DNA from: DASVFB01 sp963815965
GTDB lineage: Bacteria > Actinomycetota > Thermoleophilia > Gaiellales > Gaiellaceae
Length of the DNA: 64,000 bases
Assembly (NCBI GenBank): GCA_963815965.1
Contig: CAWFIT010000005.1
Span: forward strand, 81,864-145,863
Direction: 5' to 3'
The first letter of the stretch is position 1, and each line of letters starts with the position of its first letter. Below the pieces are notes generated by a model. It worked only from the letters and a program-made list of their open reading frames with translations, was not told the origin of the DNA and ran no database searches. A program made the position numbers and the translations under genes. Shown here one piece after another: positions 32,734 to 42,464 of this stretch.

Positions 32734-33591
32734 GTGGGTCACCCCCCCGGAGCGCTCACCCTTCGTCGCGAGGACGACGGCGAGATCCTTTGCGACCGCT
32801 GCGTCCTTGCGGACACTTTTTGGCGTCGCCTGCGAGGTCTGTTCGGGCAGCGTGAACTCGAACCCGGGCAGGGGATCGCTCTCCGGCCTTCATGGTCTGT
32901 GCACACATTCTTCATGCCCTACGCCATTGACGTGGTGTTTGTCGACCCGGATCAGGTGGTCGCCAAGGTCGTTGGAAATCTGCGACCGTGGCGAGTAGTC
33001 GGGTGTCGCGGGGCCCGCGACGTGATCGAGTTGCGCTCAGGCGAATGCGCCCGCCTCGGAATCAGCATCGGTGACCGCTTGGCATGGGCGGCCCGGCCAA
33101 CGCACCCACTTGCGGCTGCCGCGCAATCGGCGAACCGGTCCACCACCTTCAGCGTGCCACTCGGGGATCGGACGCGGGTTCTTCTCAGCAGCGGTGACGA
33201 TCGGTTCCTTCGGCTGACGCGGTTTCTGCTCACGCGGAACCAGTTCGAGGTCGAGGTGACGAAGCGTCCGTCGAAGGTTCTCGGTCTCGTCGAGAGCGAC
33301 CACTTCGACGTCGTGGTGATCGACGCAACCAACTCGCTGGCGGATGCGGCCCGAGCCGTCGCGGCAATAGACGCGCTCCATCGCGACGTGGCCGTTCTTG
33401 TGGTCTCTGAGGGCGAGCCTGCGTCCTGGCCGACAGGCTTGAAAGTCGCCGAGAAGTGGGAATGCCTCGAGACACTTCCCGGTGACATCCGAATCCTCGC
33501 CGACGGCCAACGCCACGAGCCAACTCAGGCCGTACGAAGCACGAAAGACCTTCAGCTCGATAGCTCGCTAGAAGTCCGCCGCGACGTCTAG
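32734..33591 (+). CDS. DUF192 domain fused to a receiver-like domain
   Basis: 285 residues. Residues ~8-115 are DUF192: CDRCVLADTFWRRLRGLFG, GIALRPSWSVHTFFMPYAIDVVFVD, VGNLRPWRVVGCRGARDVIELRSG. Residues ~145-255 have the alternating beta-alpha order of a response-regulator receiver (TRVLLSSGDDRFLRLTRFLL; HFDVVVIDATNSLADAARAV, with Asp at the phospho-site; AVLVVSEGE; KVAEKW with Lys). No DNA-binding domain. The fusion links DUF192 to signalling next to a Tad pilus locus. A second, unfused DUF192 gene lies at 45832 on the far side of the locus. Confidence 0.82.
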   Translation: MGHPPGALTLRREDDGEILCDRCVLADTFWRRLRGLFGQRELEPGQGIALRPSWSVHTFFMPYAIDVVFVDPDQVVAKVVGNLRPWRVVGCRGARDVIELRSGECARLGISIGDRLAWAARPTHPLAAAAQSANRSTTFSVPLGDRTRVLLSSGDDRFLRLTRFLLTRNQFEVEVTKRPSKVLGLVESDHFDVVVIDATNSLADAARAVAAIDALHRDVAVLVVSEGEPASWPTGLKVAEKWECLETLPGDIRILADGQRHEPTQAVRSTKDLQLDSSLEVRRDV

Positions 33592-33714
33592 GTATCCGCC
33601 CCGCGCTCGGTGCGCGGCTTGCAACGGGCAACCAGATGGACTTTCCGATGCAGGAGCTCGAGGTCGATCACTGGCCGGTCGGCGCCTAGCGGGGCGCCGG
33701 AGCGACGCGGGCCG

Positions 33715-34263
33715 TCAGCTCAGCAGCAGCGTCGCGATCGCGCCCGCAGCCAGAAACGGCGCCAGCGGCAAGTGCTGCTTGAGTGCTGATCGACCATGAC
33801 GCGCGACCTGCACGAGGCCGGTCGCCGCGACGAGCAAGAAACCGATGCAGAGCGCTGTGAGGACGTCCGCGCCGAGCAGCGCGCCGAGCAACAGCGCGAG
33901 CTTGACGTCGCCCATGCCGAGCGCCCCAGGCCGCACTGCGGCGGCCACCAGGAGAAACGCGGACGCTGCGACTGCAGCGACGAGGTGCTCGACGCCGAGG
34001 GCCGGGTCGAGCACGAAGGCGACGCCGAGAACTACTGCGGCTGCCGGCAGCACGATCCGATTCGGAATCAGCCGCGACTCGAGATCGATCGCCGCCAACC
34101 AAACCAGCAAGGCGCCCGCCGCCGCGGCGACGACGGACCAGGCCGAGAATCCGAGGTGGGCGACGAGCACAACGGCAAGACAGGACGCGACCGCGCCGAC
34201 CGGCGCGATGCGCCGCGGGCGCAGCGGGGCCGGCCTCTGCGGGACCGCGAGCTCTGCGTGCAT
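33715..34263 (-). CDS. tadV: A24-type prepilin peptidase (TadV/CpaA-like)
   Basis: 182 residues with about six membrane helices. The two catalytic aspartates are in AAIDLESRLIPNRIVLP and the GxGD motif GALGMGDVKLALLLG. It lacks the N-terminal methyltransferase part of PilD, as expected of the Tad type. It processes the Flp and TadE/G prepilins encoded divergently just downstream. 174 bp separate it from flp. Confidence 0.92.
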   Translation of the reverse strand: MHAELAVPQRPAPLRPRRIAPVGAVASCLAVVLVAHLGFSAWSVVAAAAGALLVWLAAIDLESRLIPNRIVLPAAAVVLGVAFVLDPALGVEHLVAAVAASAFLLVAAAVRPGALGMGDVKLALLLGALLGADVLTALCIGFLLVAATGLVQVARHGRSALKQHLPLAPFLAAGAIATLLLS

Positions 34264-34338
34264 GGCGTCACTATCACGACGGCCGGCAATCGCCGCGTCC
34301 GACCAAGGGCTAGTCGCGTCTGGACGTTCGGGGGTGGG

Positions 34339-34366
34339 TTGACCGCCCGCGATGAGGCTGAATTAC
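34339..34366 (+). promoter_or_regulatory. Possible promoter of the flp-tad operon
   Basis: TTGACC (34339-34344) and AATTAC (34361-34366) with 16 bp between, about 70 bp before the flp ATG. The -35 is good, the -10 weak. It lies in the 174-bp gap between the divergent prepilin peptidase and flp genes. Confidence 0.35.
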
Positions 34367-34390
34367 AGCAGTAAGGTCAAACCAAGGGCG

Positions 34391-34410
34391 GGCCGCCACG
34401 GAACGCGGCC
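34391..34410 (+). promoter_or_regulatory. 5'-leader hairpin before flp
   Basis: GGCCGC (34391-34396) pairs with GCGGCC (34405-34410) over an 8-nt loop, directly before the strong flp ribosome site GGGAGG (34425-34430). It could stabilise the pilin message, a common need for abundant pilins. Confidence 0.35.
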
Positions 34411-34437
34411 TGCCGCGACTTACCGGGAGGTAAGGGA

Positions 34438-34698
34438 ATGCACAATCTGCACAACTGGGTCGTGGTCGCGGTCGGCCGGATGTTGACCGTCAGCCGTGAG
34501 GACCTCAAGCGCGAGGACGGCCAGGGCGCGACGGAGTACGGCATCGTCATCGCGTTCGTCGTCGTGTCGATCGCGCTCACGATCGGCCTGCTGGGCACCG
34601 CGATCACCGGCTTCCTCGGCAGCGTGGCCGGCAAGCTCGACGCTCCTGATTCCGTAGGCACAAGGCAAGCTGACTGCGGAGGCGGCCATGAACGGTAA
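34438..34698 (+). CDS. flp: Flp-type pilin
   Basis: 86 residues from ATG 34438, with GGGAGGTAAGG upstream. The Flp prepilin site is present: EDGQGATEYGIVIAFVVVSIAL, where cleavage after Gly leaves Gln at +1 and Glu at +5, followed by Tyr. The single hydrophobic helix ends in LGTAITGFLGSVAGKL. The last ~20 residues (DAPDSVGTRQADCGGGHER) are not typical of Flp pilins; either an extended tail or a small indel. First gene of the Tad operon and its likely major subunit. Confidence 0.92.
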   Translation: MHNLHNWVVVAVGRMLTVSREDLKREDGQGATEYGIVIAFVVVSIALTIGLLGTAITGFLGSVAGKLDAPDSVGTRQADCGGGHER

Positions 34699-34733
34699 CT
34701 ACAGAGCCGCTTCTGCACGCGAAGACGGAGCGT

Positions 34734-35234
34734 GTGCGTGGGCCCCGCGCGAGAGCGCGGAGCCCACCACCGCTCTCGACTGCGCTTCGATCCGAGTCGG
34801 GCCAGGCTTCGGTCGAGTTCGGCCTCGTCGTGGTGATGGTCTGCTTCCTCGTCTGGGTGGTCGTCCAGTTCGGGCTGGCGCTCAACTACTGGCTCGACAT
34901 GACCCAGCTCGCGGACCAGGGCGCGCGGCTCGCCGCCGTGGTCGGGAACACCGACCCGAGCGGCACCTTCAAGCAGTGGGTCCAGGGCAAGGCGCTGACG
35001 ACCGACCTGCGGAACGGCACCGGAGACGTGACCCAGGCAGCCAAGGTCTGCGTCTACTTCGACGCCAACCCGCTGACCGGCACCTCGGGGAAGATCGGCG
35101 ACCCGGTGCGTGTGACGGTGACGGCGAGCTACCACTGGATCCCGTTCATCGGCGCCGCCGACCTCAACATCAACAGCTCGTCGACGATGCGACTCGAGCA
35201 GCAGCCGACGTTCTCCGCCGGGTGTTCCTCGTGA
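34734..35234 (+). CDS. tadE: TadE-like minor pilin
   Basis: 166 residues from GTG 34734. SESGQASVEFGLVVVMVCFLVWVVVQFGLAL carries the prepilin-type GQASVEF site and helix; LNYWLDMTQLADQGARLAA follows as in TadE. The C-terminal beta-rich part has two Cys (AAKVCVYFD, SAGCSS). The first ~14 residues are encoded by a strong hairpin and are of low complexity, so the true start might lie slightly downstream. The stop overlaps the next GTG. Confidence 0.85.
   Translation: MRGPRARARSPPPLSTALRSESGQASVEFGLVVVMVCFLVWVVVQFGLALNYWLDMTQLADQGARLAAVVGNTDPSGTFKQWVQGKALTTDLRNGTGDVTQAAKVCVYFDANPLTGTSGKIGDPVRVTVTASYHWIPFIGAADLNINSSSTMRLEQQPTFSAGCSS
34740..34765 (+). terminator. Strong hairpin at the flp-tadE junction (possible attenuator)
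   Basis: GGGCCCCGCGC (34740-34750) pairs with GCGCGGAGCCC (34755-34765) with one mismatch and a GAGA loop. It sits 42 nt after the flp stop, at the start of tadE. It could reduce transcription past flp or protect the flp transcript, so that the major pilin is made in excess. Confidence 0.45.
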
Positions 35235-37178
35235 TCCGCGAGCCCTCACATCTGCGCAGTGAGCGCGGCAGCGTCCTCGTCTTCTTCGCCCTGCTCCTGC
35301 CCGCGCTCCTGCTCGTCCTCGGCTTCGCGGTCGACGTCGGCAACTGGTTCACCCACCACCGGCACCTGCAGATGCAGGCGGACGCAGCCGCGCTCGCAGG
35401 CGGCGCCTACTTCGGCGACTGCTTCGATCCTTCGAAGGCGGCGACTGCGAACACAACGATCGAGGACAAGGCAACGGAGTATGCAGGCAACGCGTCGAGC
35501 GCCTACAACCCCCAGGTCGGCGGCGGCGCTGCACGGGTGACGACGCTCTTCAACAGCAAGACGTTCGCCGCCGGCGGCCCCGGCCCGGACGACACGGAGA
35601 CGAACGGCCCGTGCCAGACGCCGCACCTCATGCTCGACGTGAAGCAGACAGAGCAGGACGTTCCCTACATCCTCGGCGGCCTGATCGACCTGGTGACCGG
35701 GACGGTCGGGGTGCACGTCGTGCCCGCGATCAACGCCCGCGCGCGCGTGCAGCTGAAGAAGGCGACGATCGTCAAGGGCTCGCTGCCGCTCGCTGTCCCC
35801 GACGTCGACCCGAAGCACGTGGCCGTCACGCTGATCCGCGAGGACACGGGCGCGACGATCGCCGGTCCGTTCGACCTCACGCCGGGCATCACCGTCGGCG
35901 GCATCAACACGTTCACGCGGCTCGGGCAGTGTCACGCTCGGCCCCGCCGCCAACCAGGACGGCTACAAGATCGGCGTCCGCGTGGGCATCGGCGGGCAAC
36001 TCGGGACGTGCAGCGTCGCCGCGAAGACGGGCGGCTCGGGCTTCACCTGCTTCGACTACAACACCTACAACATCGGCCTGGTCGCGATCCACGTCGACGG
36101 CACGGGCGGAACAGCCACCCGGCCGGCCGCACGCGTCTGGACGTCGACGCAGTGCGCATCGACCGGCTCGCCGTTCTTCTCGGAGCGCGACGTGGTCTCA
36201 CCCGCGACGACGTGCAAGGCGGCCGTGTTCGCGGTGATGAGAAACGCATCCGGCCCGGTCACGACGGCGAACACGTTCAACGCGATCGTCGACGGCGCCG
36301 GGCTGAACAACGTGTCGATGCCGTTCACGTACAGCGCAGCCGACGGCTACTGGTCGACCGGCTACGTCTACGACGTCCCGACCGACGGCGGCGCGTACGA
36401 CGTCTCACTGCGCTGGCGGACCGGAGGCGGCGGCGGCGCGCAGTCGTACAACAACGTGCAGCGCATCTACAGCGCCAGCGACGGCTCCGGGCCGATCAAG
36501 ATCGTTGCGGCGACCTCGTCTGCGCCCTCGCAGTCGCCATATGCGGCGCCCGCCGGCGCCGTCACACTTCACCTTCAGCATCGGTCTCGCCGGCAAGCTC
36601 GCACTCTCCGCGCCGACCGAGACCGTCATGCTCCGCCTGACGGGCGGGAGCCGTACGACGGCCGTCGCCTGCGACGGAACCGGCGCGAGCGATTTCAACG
36701 ACGCGATCGTCAGCGGCTGCTCGACGCCGTACCAGCTCAACGACGTCGGCTACTGCCCCGACCCTGCTCCGCCGGCGGGACCCGGCGGACTGCGTTCCGC
36801 TGAAGACGGGCGACATGGCGGGGCCGACGGAGAAGGCGCTGGACGACCGCTTCGCGAGCTGCCCTCCGATCCTCTGGGGCTTGCCCGGCTTCGACCCGGA
36901 CAAGGATCCACGCGTCGTCAAGCTGATGATCACTGACTTCTCCGAATTCAACGAGAGCGGCTCCGTCGACGTCCCGGTCACGAACTTCGCCGCCTTCTAC
37001 GTCACCGGCTGGACCGGCTCGAAGTGCGGCAACAACGACCCGCCGCCGTTCGACATCAAGAAGGGCGCGATCTGGGGCCACTTCTTCAAGTACGTCGCGC
37101 CCGACCCGTTCAGCGGCGGCACCGACGTGCTGCGACCCGCTCTCGATTACCCCTTGCATTCCCGTCCTCGTCAAGTAA
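35231..37178 (+). CDS. TadE/G-like pilus assembly protein (frame broken several times)
   Basis: About 648 residues joined. N-terminus RSERGSVLVFFALLLPALLLVLGFAVDVGNWF and LQMQADAAALAGGAYFG is the TadE/G-like Flp assembly signature. The rest is a large extracellular beta-rich region with several Cys pairs (GQLGTCSVAAKTGGSGFTC, STPYQLNDVGYC, CDGTGASD, GWTGSKCGNN). Frame changes near 35930, 36560, 36790 and 37130. The corrected last frame reads DPLSITPCIPVLVK and stops at TAA 37176-37178. GTG 35231 overlaps the tadE stop. Confidence 0.82.
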
Positions 37179-37203
37179 CGGTCAATCAGGAGGTAACAGA
37201 ACA

Positions 37204-38000
37204 ATGGAATTCGCACAGAGGCTGATCTCGACGAGAAGGGGATCGCTCTACCTCGCTGCCGGCGCCGCCGTGCTCGCGGGAATCCTGATTCTCGTCTACC
37301 TGAACCAGTACCGCGACAACCTGAAGTCCGGCACGACACCGGTGACGGTCCTCGTCGCGAAGCAGGCGATCCCGAAGGGAACTTCCGGCAGCACGGTTGC
37401 GTCGAAGGCGCTGTTCACGGCGGCGACGATCCGCGAGGGCCAGCTCCGCGACGGGCGCGCTGAGCGACCCCGCGAGCCTCCAGGGCAGAGTCGCGACGCG
37501 CGAGATCTACGAAGGGTCGCAGCTGACGGCCGAGGACTTCTCGGCGTCGGCCGGCTCGGTCGCGAGCACGCTCACCGACCGCCAGCGCGTCGTGTCGATC
37601 CCGCTCGACAGCTGCGCACGGCCTGATCGGCACCGTCGACGCCGGTAACCGCGTCGACGTCTACGCCGGATTCAACGTCATCCCGGTCCGTGCCGATGGA
37701 ACCCCGATGAGCGGCGGTCAGAGCAGGCCGATGCTTCGGCTGATCATGTCCGACATTCCCGTCGTCGAGGTAGGGGGCAGCGGGAGCGGCCTCGGCTCGA
37801 GAACGACGAACGTCAGCCTCAAGGTCAACGACGAGCAGGCGGCGAAGCTGGCCTTCGCCTCCGACAACGGCAAGATCTGGCTGTCGCTGCGCCCGAGCGC
37901 CGGCGCGAAGCCGTCCCGCCCGGAGCTCATGACGGTCGAGTCGGTCCTGCTCGGCGTCCCGCCGGTCACGGTCCTGAAGTCGGTCGGCGGTCGTCGATGA
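37204..38000 (+). CDS. cpaB: Flp pilus assembly protein CpaB/RcpC (frame broken twice)
   Basis: About 265 residues joined. ATG 37204 follows AGGAGG (37188-37193). One membrane helix (GSLYLAAGAAVLAGILILVYL), then the SAF domain (TTPVTVLVAKQAIPKGT, LQGRVATREIYEGSQL, RQRVVSIPLD) and an RcpC-type domain (GTVDAGNRVDVYAGFNV, RTTNVSLKVNDEQAAKLAFA). Frame changes near 37450 and 37615. Periplasm-facing partner of the secretin-like channel in diderms; in this presumed monoderm it is wall-spanning. Its stop overlaps the tadZ ATG. Confidence 0.87.
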
Positions 38001-39206
38001 GCTCACTCGCGCTCAAGGTTCTGCTCATCCTCGATTACGGCGTCGACGGCGCCACGATCGAGGAGGCTCTGCCGCCGGGCACGCGCGTGCAGCGGGCGGG
38101 TCTCCCCGAGGGGCCGCAGGAGTGGTCGACGCTTCGTGACGCTGCGTCGGACATCGATCTCCTGATCCTCGGCGTCCAGCAGGGCTCGACGAGGGTTCTC
38201 GATCTCGTCGAGGCCGCATCTCGGGACCTTCCGAGGCGGCCGCCGATCGTCGTGATCCACTCCGGGAGCCCAAACGGCTTCATGCAGCGCGTGTTCGAGG
38301 TCGGCGCGGACGACCTGATCACGCTGCCGCAGTCGCCCGCACAGCTCACGTTCGCCCTCGAGAAGGCGATCGCCAGGCGGCGCAGTGCGGCGGCCGCGGC
38401 GGCGGCCGGTGAGCTGATCACGGTTCTCGGGCCCAAGGGCGGCACCGGGAAGACGCTCACGTCGTGCAACCTCGCGGTGGCGCTCGCCCAGGGCGGCCGG
38501 TCGCCGGTGATCGTCGACATCGACCTGCAGTTCGGCGACGTCGGCTTGGCGCTCGGCCTGCGGCCGCATCGCACGATCTACGACCTCGCCGTTGCCGGCG
38601 GAACGGTCGACGCCGACAAGGTCGCCGACTTCCTCGTCCAGCACGAGTCCGGAACGCGCATCCTGCTGGCGCCGGTGCGTCCCGACCAGGCGGCCGCCGT
38701 CTCGATCGCGTTCCTGAAGACGGTGCTCGAGACCCTGCGCTCCCGCCACGAGTTCGTGATCATCGACACCCCGCCGGCGTTCACGCCGGAAGTGATTGCC
38801 GCGATCGACGCTGTCGTCGCAGCTGTGCATGGTGGGAATGCTCGACGTGCTCTCGCTCAAGGACACGAAGATCGGCCTGCAGACGCTCGCCCAGATCGGG
38901 CACGACCCCGCCGATGTGACGCTCGTGCTGAACCGCGCCGACACGAACGTCGGCATCAGCAGCGCCGACGTCGAGCGGCTGCTCGGTCGCAAACCCGACG
39001 TGCTCGTCCCGAGCGATCGCGCGATCCCCCGCGCGGTGACCGAGGGAAAGACGATCGTCGAAGCCGAGCCGAGATCACAAGCGGCACAGGCCTTCCGTGA
39101 GCTGGCCTCGATTGCCTCACGCGAACGCATCGCCACAACCACGGCGCCTGTCGAAAGACAGAGCAAGAACCGACGCGGGCTGGCCTTGCTCAGAAAGGAG
39201 AGCGTA
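37997..39206 (+). CDS. tadZ: TadZ/CpaE-type pilus localisation ATPase (frame broken; no stop before tadA)
   Basis: About 403 residues. An atypical receiver-like N-domain (~1-130) precedes a ParA/MinD-type ATPase: GPKGGTGKTLTSCNLAVAL (deviant Walker A), VDIDLQFGDVGLAL, FVIIDTPPAFTPEV. A shift near 38825 moves the frame to MVGMLDVLSLKDTKIGL, VLNRADTNVG and SDRAIPRAVTEGKTI. In this frame there is no stop before the tadA ATG at 39207, so the sequence reads as a TadZ-TadA fusion. Another frame has TAA at 39205, overlapping that ATG as elsewhere in this operon, so an indel is the simpler explanation. Confidence 0.87.
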
Positions 39207-40574
39207 ATGGAGCTCCACGAGCGCATCTCGCAGGCCAACGGCAGCGCCGCCGACTGGGAGCGCGGCACCGATCCGTTCGCCGAGGTGAAGAACCGGATCC
39301 ACCTCGCGCTCGTGAGCGAGCTCGGGCCGCGGCTCTTCGACGCCGACGGCGACTCGGTTCGCGGTCGGGTCGAGGCCGAGATCCGGACCCAGCTGCAGCA
39401 GGAGGCAGGCCTGTCGCGGCAGGATCGCGATCGGCTGTCGTCGGAGATCGCCGACGACATCTTCGGCTACGGACCGCTCGAGCGGCTGCTGCCCGACCCG
39501 ACCATCTCGGAGATCATGGTCAACGGGCCGCGCGAGATCTGGATCGAGCGGCGCGGGCTCCTCTCCCTGACGACGCTGACCTTCAGCGACGAATCGCATC
39601 TGCGCCGGATCATCACGAAGATGGTCGGCCAGATCGGCCGGCGCATCGACGAGTCGTCGCCGATGGTCGACGCTCGGCTACCCGACGGCTCGCGCGTGAA
39701 CGCAATCATCCCGCCGCTGTCGCTCTCGGGGCCGCTCCTGACGATCCGCAAGTTCGCTCAGAACCGGTTCGCGATGCAGGAGCTGGTCGACATCGGCACG
39801 ATCTCCGAGCGCTCGGCCGAGTTCCTCAGCATGTGCATCAAGGCAGACCTCAACATGCTCATCTCCGGAGGCACGGGTTCAGGCAAGACGACGCTTCTCA
39901 ACGCGCTCTCCGCCTCGGTGCCCGACAGTGACCGGATCGTGACGATCGAGGACGCGGCGGAGCTTCAGCTCTCGCAGCAGCACGTCCTGCGGCTCGAGTC
40001 CCGTCCGAAGAACATCGAGGGCGAGGGCGAGATCACGATCCGCGACCTCGTTCGCAACGCGCTCCGCATGCGGCCCGACCGGATCATCGTGGGCGAGGTT
40101 CGCGGCGCCGAGGCACTCGACATGCTCCAGGCGATGAACACCGGTCACGAGGGCTCGCTGTCGACGGTCCACGCGAACTCGCCGCGCGACGCGCTGAGCC
40201 GTCTCGAGACGATGGTGCTGATGGCCGGCTACGAGCTCCCGGTCAAGGCGATCCGGCAGCACGTGTCGTCGGCGCTCGACCTGATCATCCAGCTCGACCG
40301 GCTCGACGACGGGACGCGGCACGTCACGGCGATCACCGAGGTCCAGCGGATGGAGGGCGACGCGGTGACGCTCCAGAACCTGTTCGAGTTCCACGTCGAC
40401 CGCGTCGAGGCCGATCGCACCGTCATCGGTGACCTCCGTCCCACAGGTCTCCGCCCGGGCTTCGTCTCCAAGTTCGCCCGCCACGGACTCGAGCTCCCGC
40501 CCGACGCGTTCGGGACGCCGCACGACCGCGATGTACGGCGCCGCGGCGGACGTGCGCGGCATCGACTGGCATAA
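39207..40574 (+). CDS. tadA: TadA/CpaF-family pilus assembly ATPase
   Basis: 455 residues from ATG 39207, with AAAGGAG at 39194-39200. Secretion ATPase motifs in order: DDIFGYGPLERLLPDPTISEIMVNG, MVDARLPDGSRVNAIIPPL, Walker A GGTGSGKTTLL, IVTIEDAAELQL, Walker B RIIVGEVRG, TGHEGSLSTVHANSPRDAL. Drives Flp pilus extension. The end may be altered: a one-base shift near 40530 would give a stop (40591-40593) overlapping the next ATG, the pattern seen across the operon. Confidence 0.93.
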   Translation: MELHERISQANGSAADWERGTDPFAEVKNRIHLALVSELGPRLFDADGDSVRGRVEAEIRTQLQQEAGLSRQDRDRLSSEIADDIFGYGPLERLLPDPTISEIMVNGPREIWIERRGLLSLTTLTFSDESHLRRIITKMVGQIGRRIDESSPMVDARLPDGSRVNAIIPPLSLSGPLLTIRKFAQNRFAMQELVDIGTISERSAEFLSMCIKADLNMLISGGTGSGKTTLLNALSASVPDSDRIVTIEDAAELQLSQQHVLRLESRPKNIEGEGEITIRDLVRNALRMRPDRIIVGEVRGAEALDMLQAMNTGHEGSLSTVHANSPRDALSRLETMVLMAGYELPVKAIRQHVSSALDLIIQLDRLDDGTRHVTAITEVQRMEGDAVTLQNLFEFHVDRVEADRTVIGDLRPTGLRPGFVSKFARHGLELPPDAFGTPHDRDVRRRGGRARHRLA

Positions 40575-40589
40575 CCCGCGGGGCGAGCG

Positions 40590-42457
40590 ATGAGCAGGTT
40601 CGCCTGCGCTCTCGCCGCACTGGCCGCCGTCACGGCCGCCGCTGCGGCCGCCGTCTCGGCTGCACCAATCGCTGCGGACGTGCAGCTGACGCCGGTCGAG
40701 CGGCTGCCGTTCCCGGCGCGCGGCTTCGTCGTCGACCTGCCGCGCGGTGCGCGAGTCGCACCGACGGCGATCCAGGTGCAGGAGAACGGGCATCCCGTGC
40801 GGAACCTCGATGTCGCGCCGATTCGCGAGGCGGGCATCCACTACGGCGTCGTCCTCGCGATCGACGCGAGCGAGAGCATGACCGGTGAGCCGCTCACGGC
40901 GGCGGTAGCCGCCGCGCGCAAGTTCTCCTCGCGGCTCGAGCCGGGCGAGCAGGTAGGCGTGTTGGCGTTCAACGACAAGGTGCGAACGGTTCAGCAGCCG
41001 ACGGACGCCCCTGCGGCGCTTTCGAAGGCGCTCTCGACCGCCCCTCCGATCGCGTACGGGACACGTCTCTACGATGCCGCCGACCAGGCGCTCGCCGTGC
41101 TCGCGAAGACAGCGGCTCTCGACGTCGTCGATCGTCCTGCTCTCGGACGGCGCCGACATCGGCAGTAACGCCAGGCTCGACGACGTTCTCGCGAAGGCAC
41201 GGAACCAGCACGTCCGCGTATTCACGGTCGGACTGCGGTCGGGAGCCTTCCAGTCTGGTCCGCTGAGGCGGCTCGCGGAAGGAACCGGCGGTACCTACGC
41301 CGAAGCGACGTCGGCCGCGGGACTGGCCGCGATCTACGACGGCATCCGCCAGAGGATTGCCAGCGAATACCTGATCCGGTACACGTCCGACGCGGCACCG
41401 AAGAGCGACGTCACCATCACCGTGACGATCCCTGACATCGGTACCGCCACGAAGCGCTACACCGCACCGACGCCGTCGGGGCTGCAGCCGTTCCACCGGT
41501 CGCTCTTCTCGCGGTTCGTCCTCTCCCCGCTGGCCATCGGCGTCCTCGGCCTGCTCGTGGCCGCTACTCGTGGCGCTTGTGATCTGGTCGTTCTTGCGCC
41601 CGCGCAGCAACTCGGTGGTCTCCCGGGTCGATGCGTTTTCGGGGTCGCCGAAACCCGCACGGGCCGAAGAGGCGGCGCGCATGGCTCGCGCAATCGCCCG
41701 GCGCCCCCGCCAGAGCGTCTGGTTCGCGAAGCTCGAGAATCGGCTGGAGATCGCCCGAGTCGACATCTCGGCGACGAAGCTGGTTCTGCTGACCCTGGGA
41801 GGCACCGTCGTGGCCATCGTCGTGCTGGGGCTCATCTCGCCGGTGTTCGCATTGATCGGGCTCCTGACGCCCGCTGATCACCCGGTCGTGGGTCTCACGC
41901 CGGCTGAAGAAGGTGCGCGAGGAGTTCGCCGACCAGCTGCCGCCGAACCTGCAGGTGCTGGCGTCGGCGCTTCGCATCGGGCATAGCTTCGTCGGTGCCC
42001 TCACGGTCGTCGTCGAGAACGCCCACGAGCCTTCGCGGAGCGAGCTCCAGCGGGTCGTGGCGGACGAGCGGCTCGGCGTACCGCTCGAAGACGCGATCCA
42101 GCGGGTCGCCGTGCGAATGGACAGCCGCGACCTCGAGCAGGTCGCGCTGCTGGCGCAGCTGCAGCGGACGGCCGGCGGAAACTCGGCCGAGGTGCTCGAC
42201 ACCGTCATCGAGACGCTGCGCGAACGCGCCGACATCAGGCGACTCGTGAAGACGCTCACGGCGCAGGGCCGCATGGCGCGGTGGATTCTTACGGCGCTTC
42301 CAATCGGGGTCGGGCTCTTCATGTTCTTCGGCCGCAACGAGCTCATGCGTCCGCTGCTACCGAATCGGGCGGCGGCCAGGTGGCGATCGTCATCGCAACG
42401 ATGATGGTGGTCGCCGGGTCGCTCGCCATCCAGCGAATCGTCGAAATCAAGGTCTAG
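40590..42457 (+). CDS. von Willebrand factor A-TadB fusion protein (frame broken several times)
   Basis: About 622 residues joined. Signal-like N-terminus (FACALAALAAVTAAAAAAVSA), then a vWA domain with a full MIDAS: DASES in VVLAIDASESMTG, Thr in YGTRLYDAAD and Asp in IVLLSDGADIGS; FTVGLRSGAF and GGTYAEATSAAGL follow. A membrane helix (RFVLSPLAIGVLGLLVA) leads to a TadB (T2SS F-type) part: VREEFADQLPPNLQVLASALRIG, FVGALTVVVENAHEPSRSEL, QLQRTAGGNSAEVLDTVIETLRER. Shifts near 41130, 41565, 41905 and 42370. The vWA part faces outward and may bind a ligand or a pilus subunit. Confidence 0.85.
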
Positions 42458-42464
42458 GAGCACC

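Noticed and set aside
33634..33690. 17-residue ORF after the DUF192-receiver gene
   Set aside because: Too short, with no ribosome site or neighbour logic.
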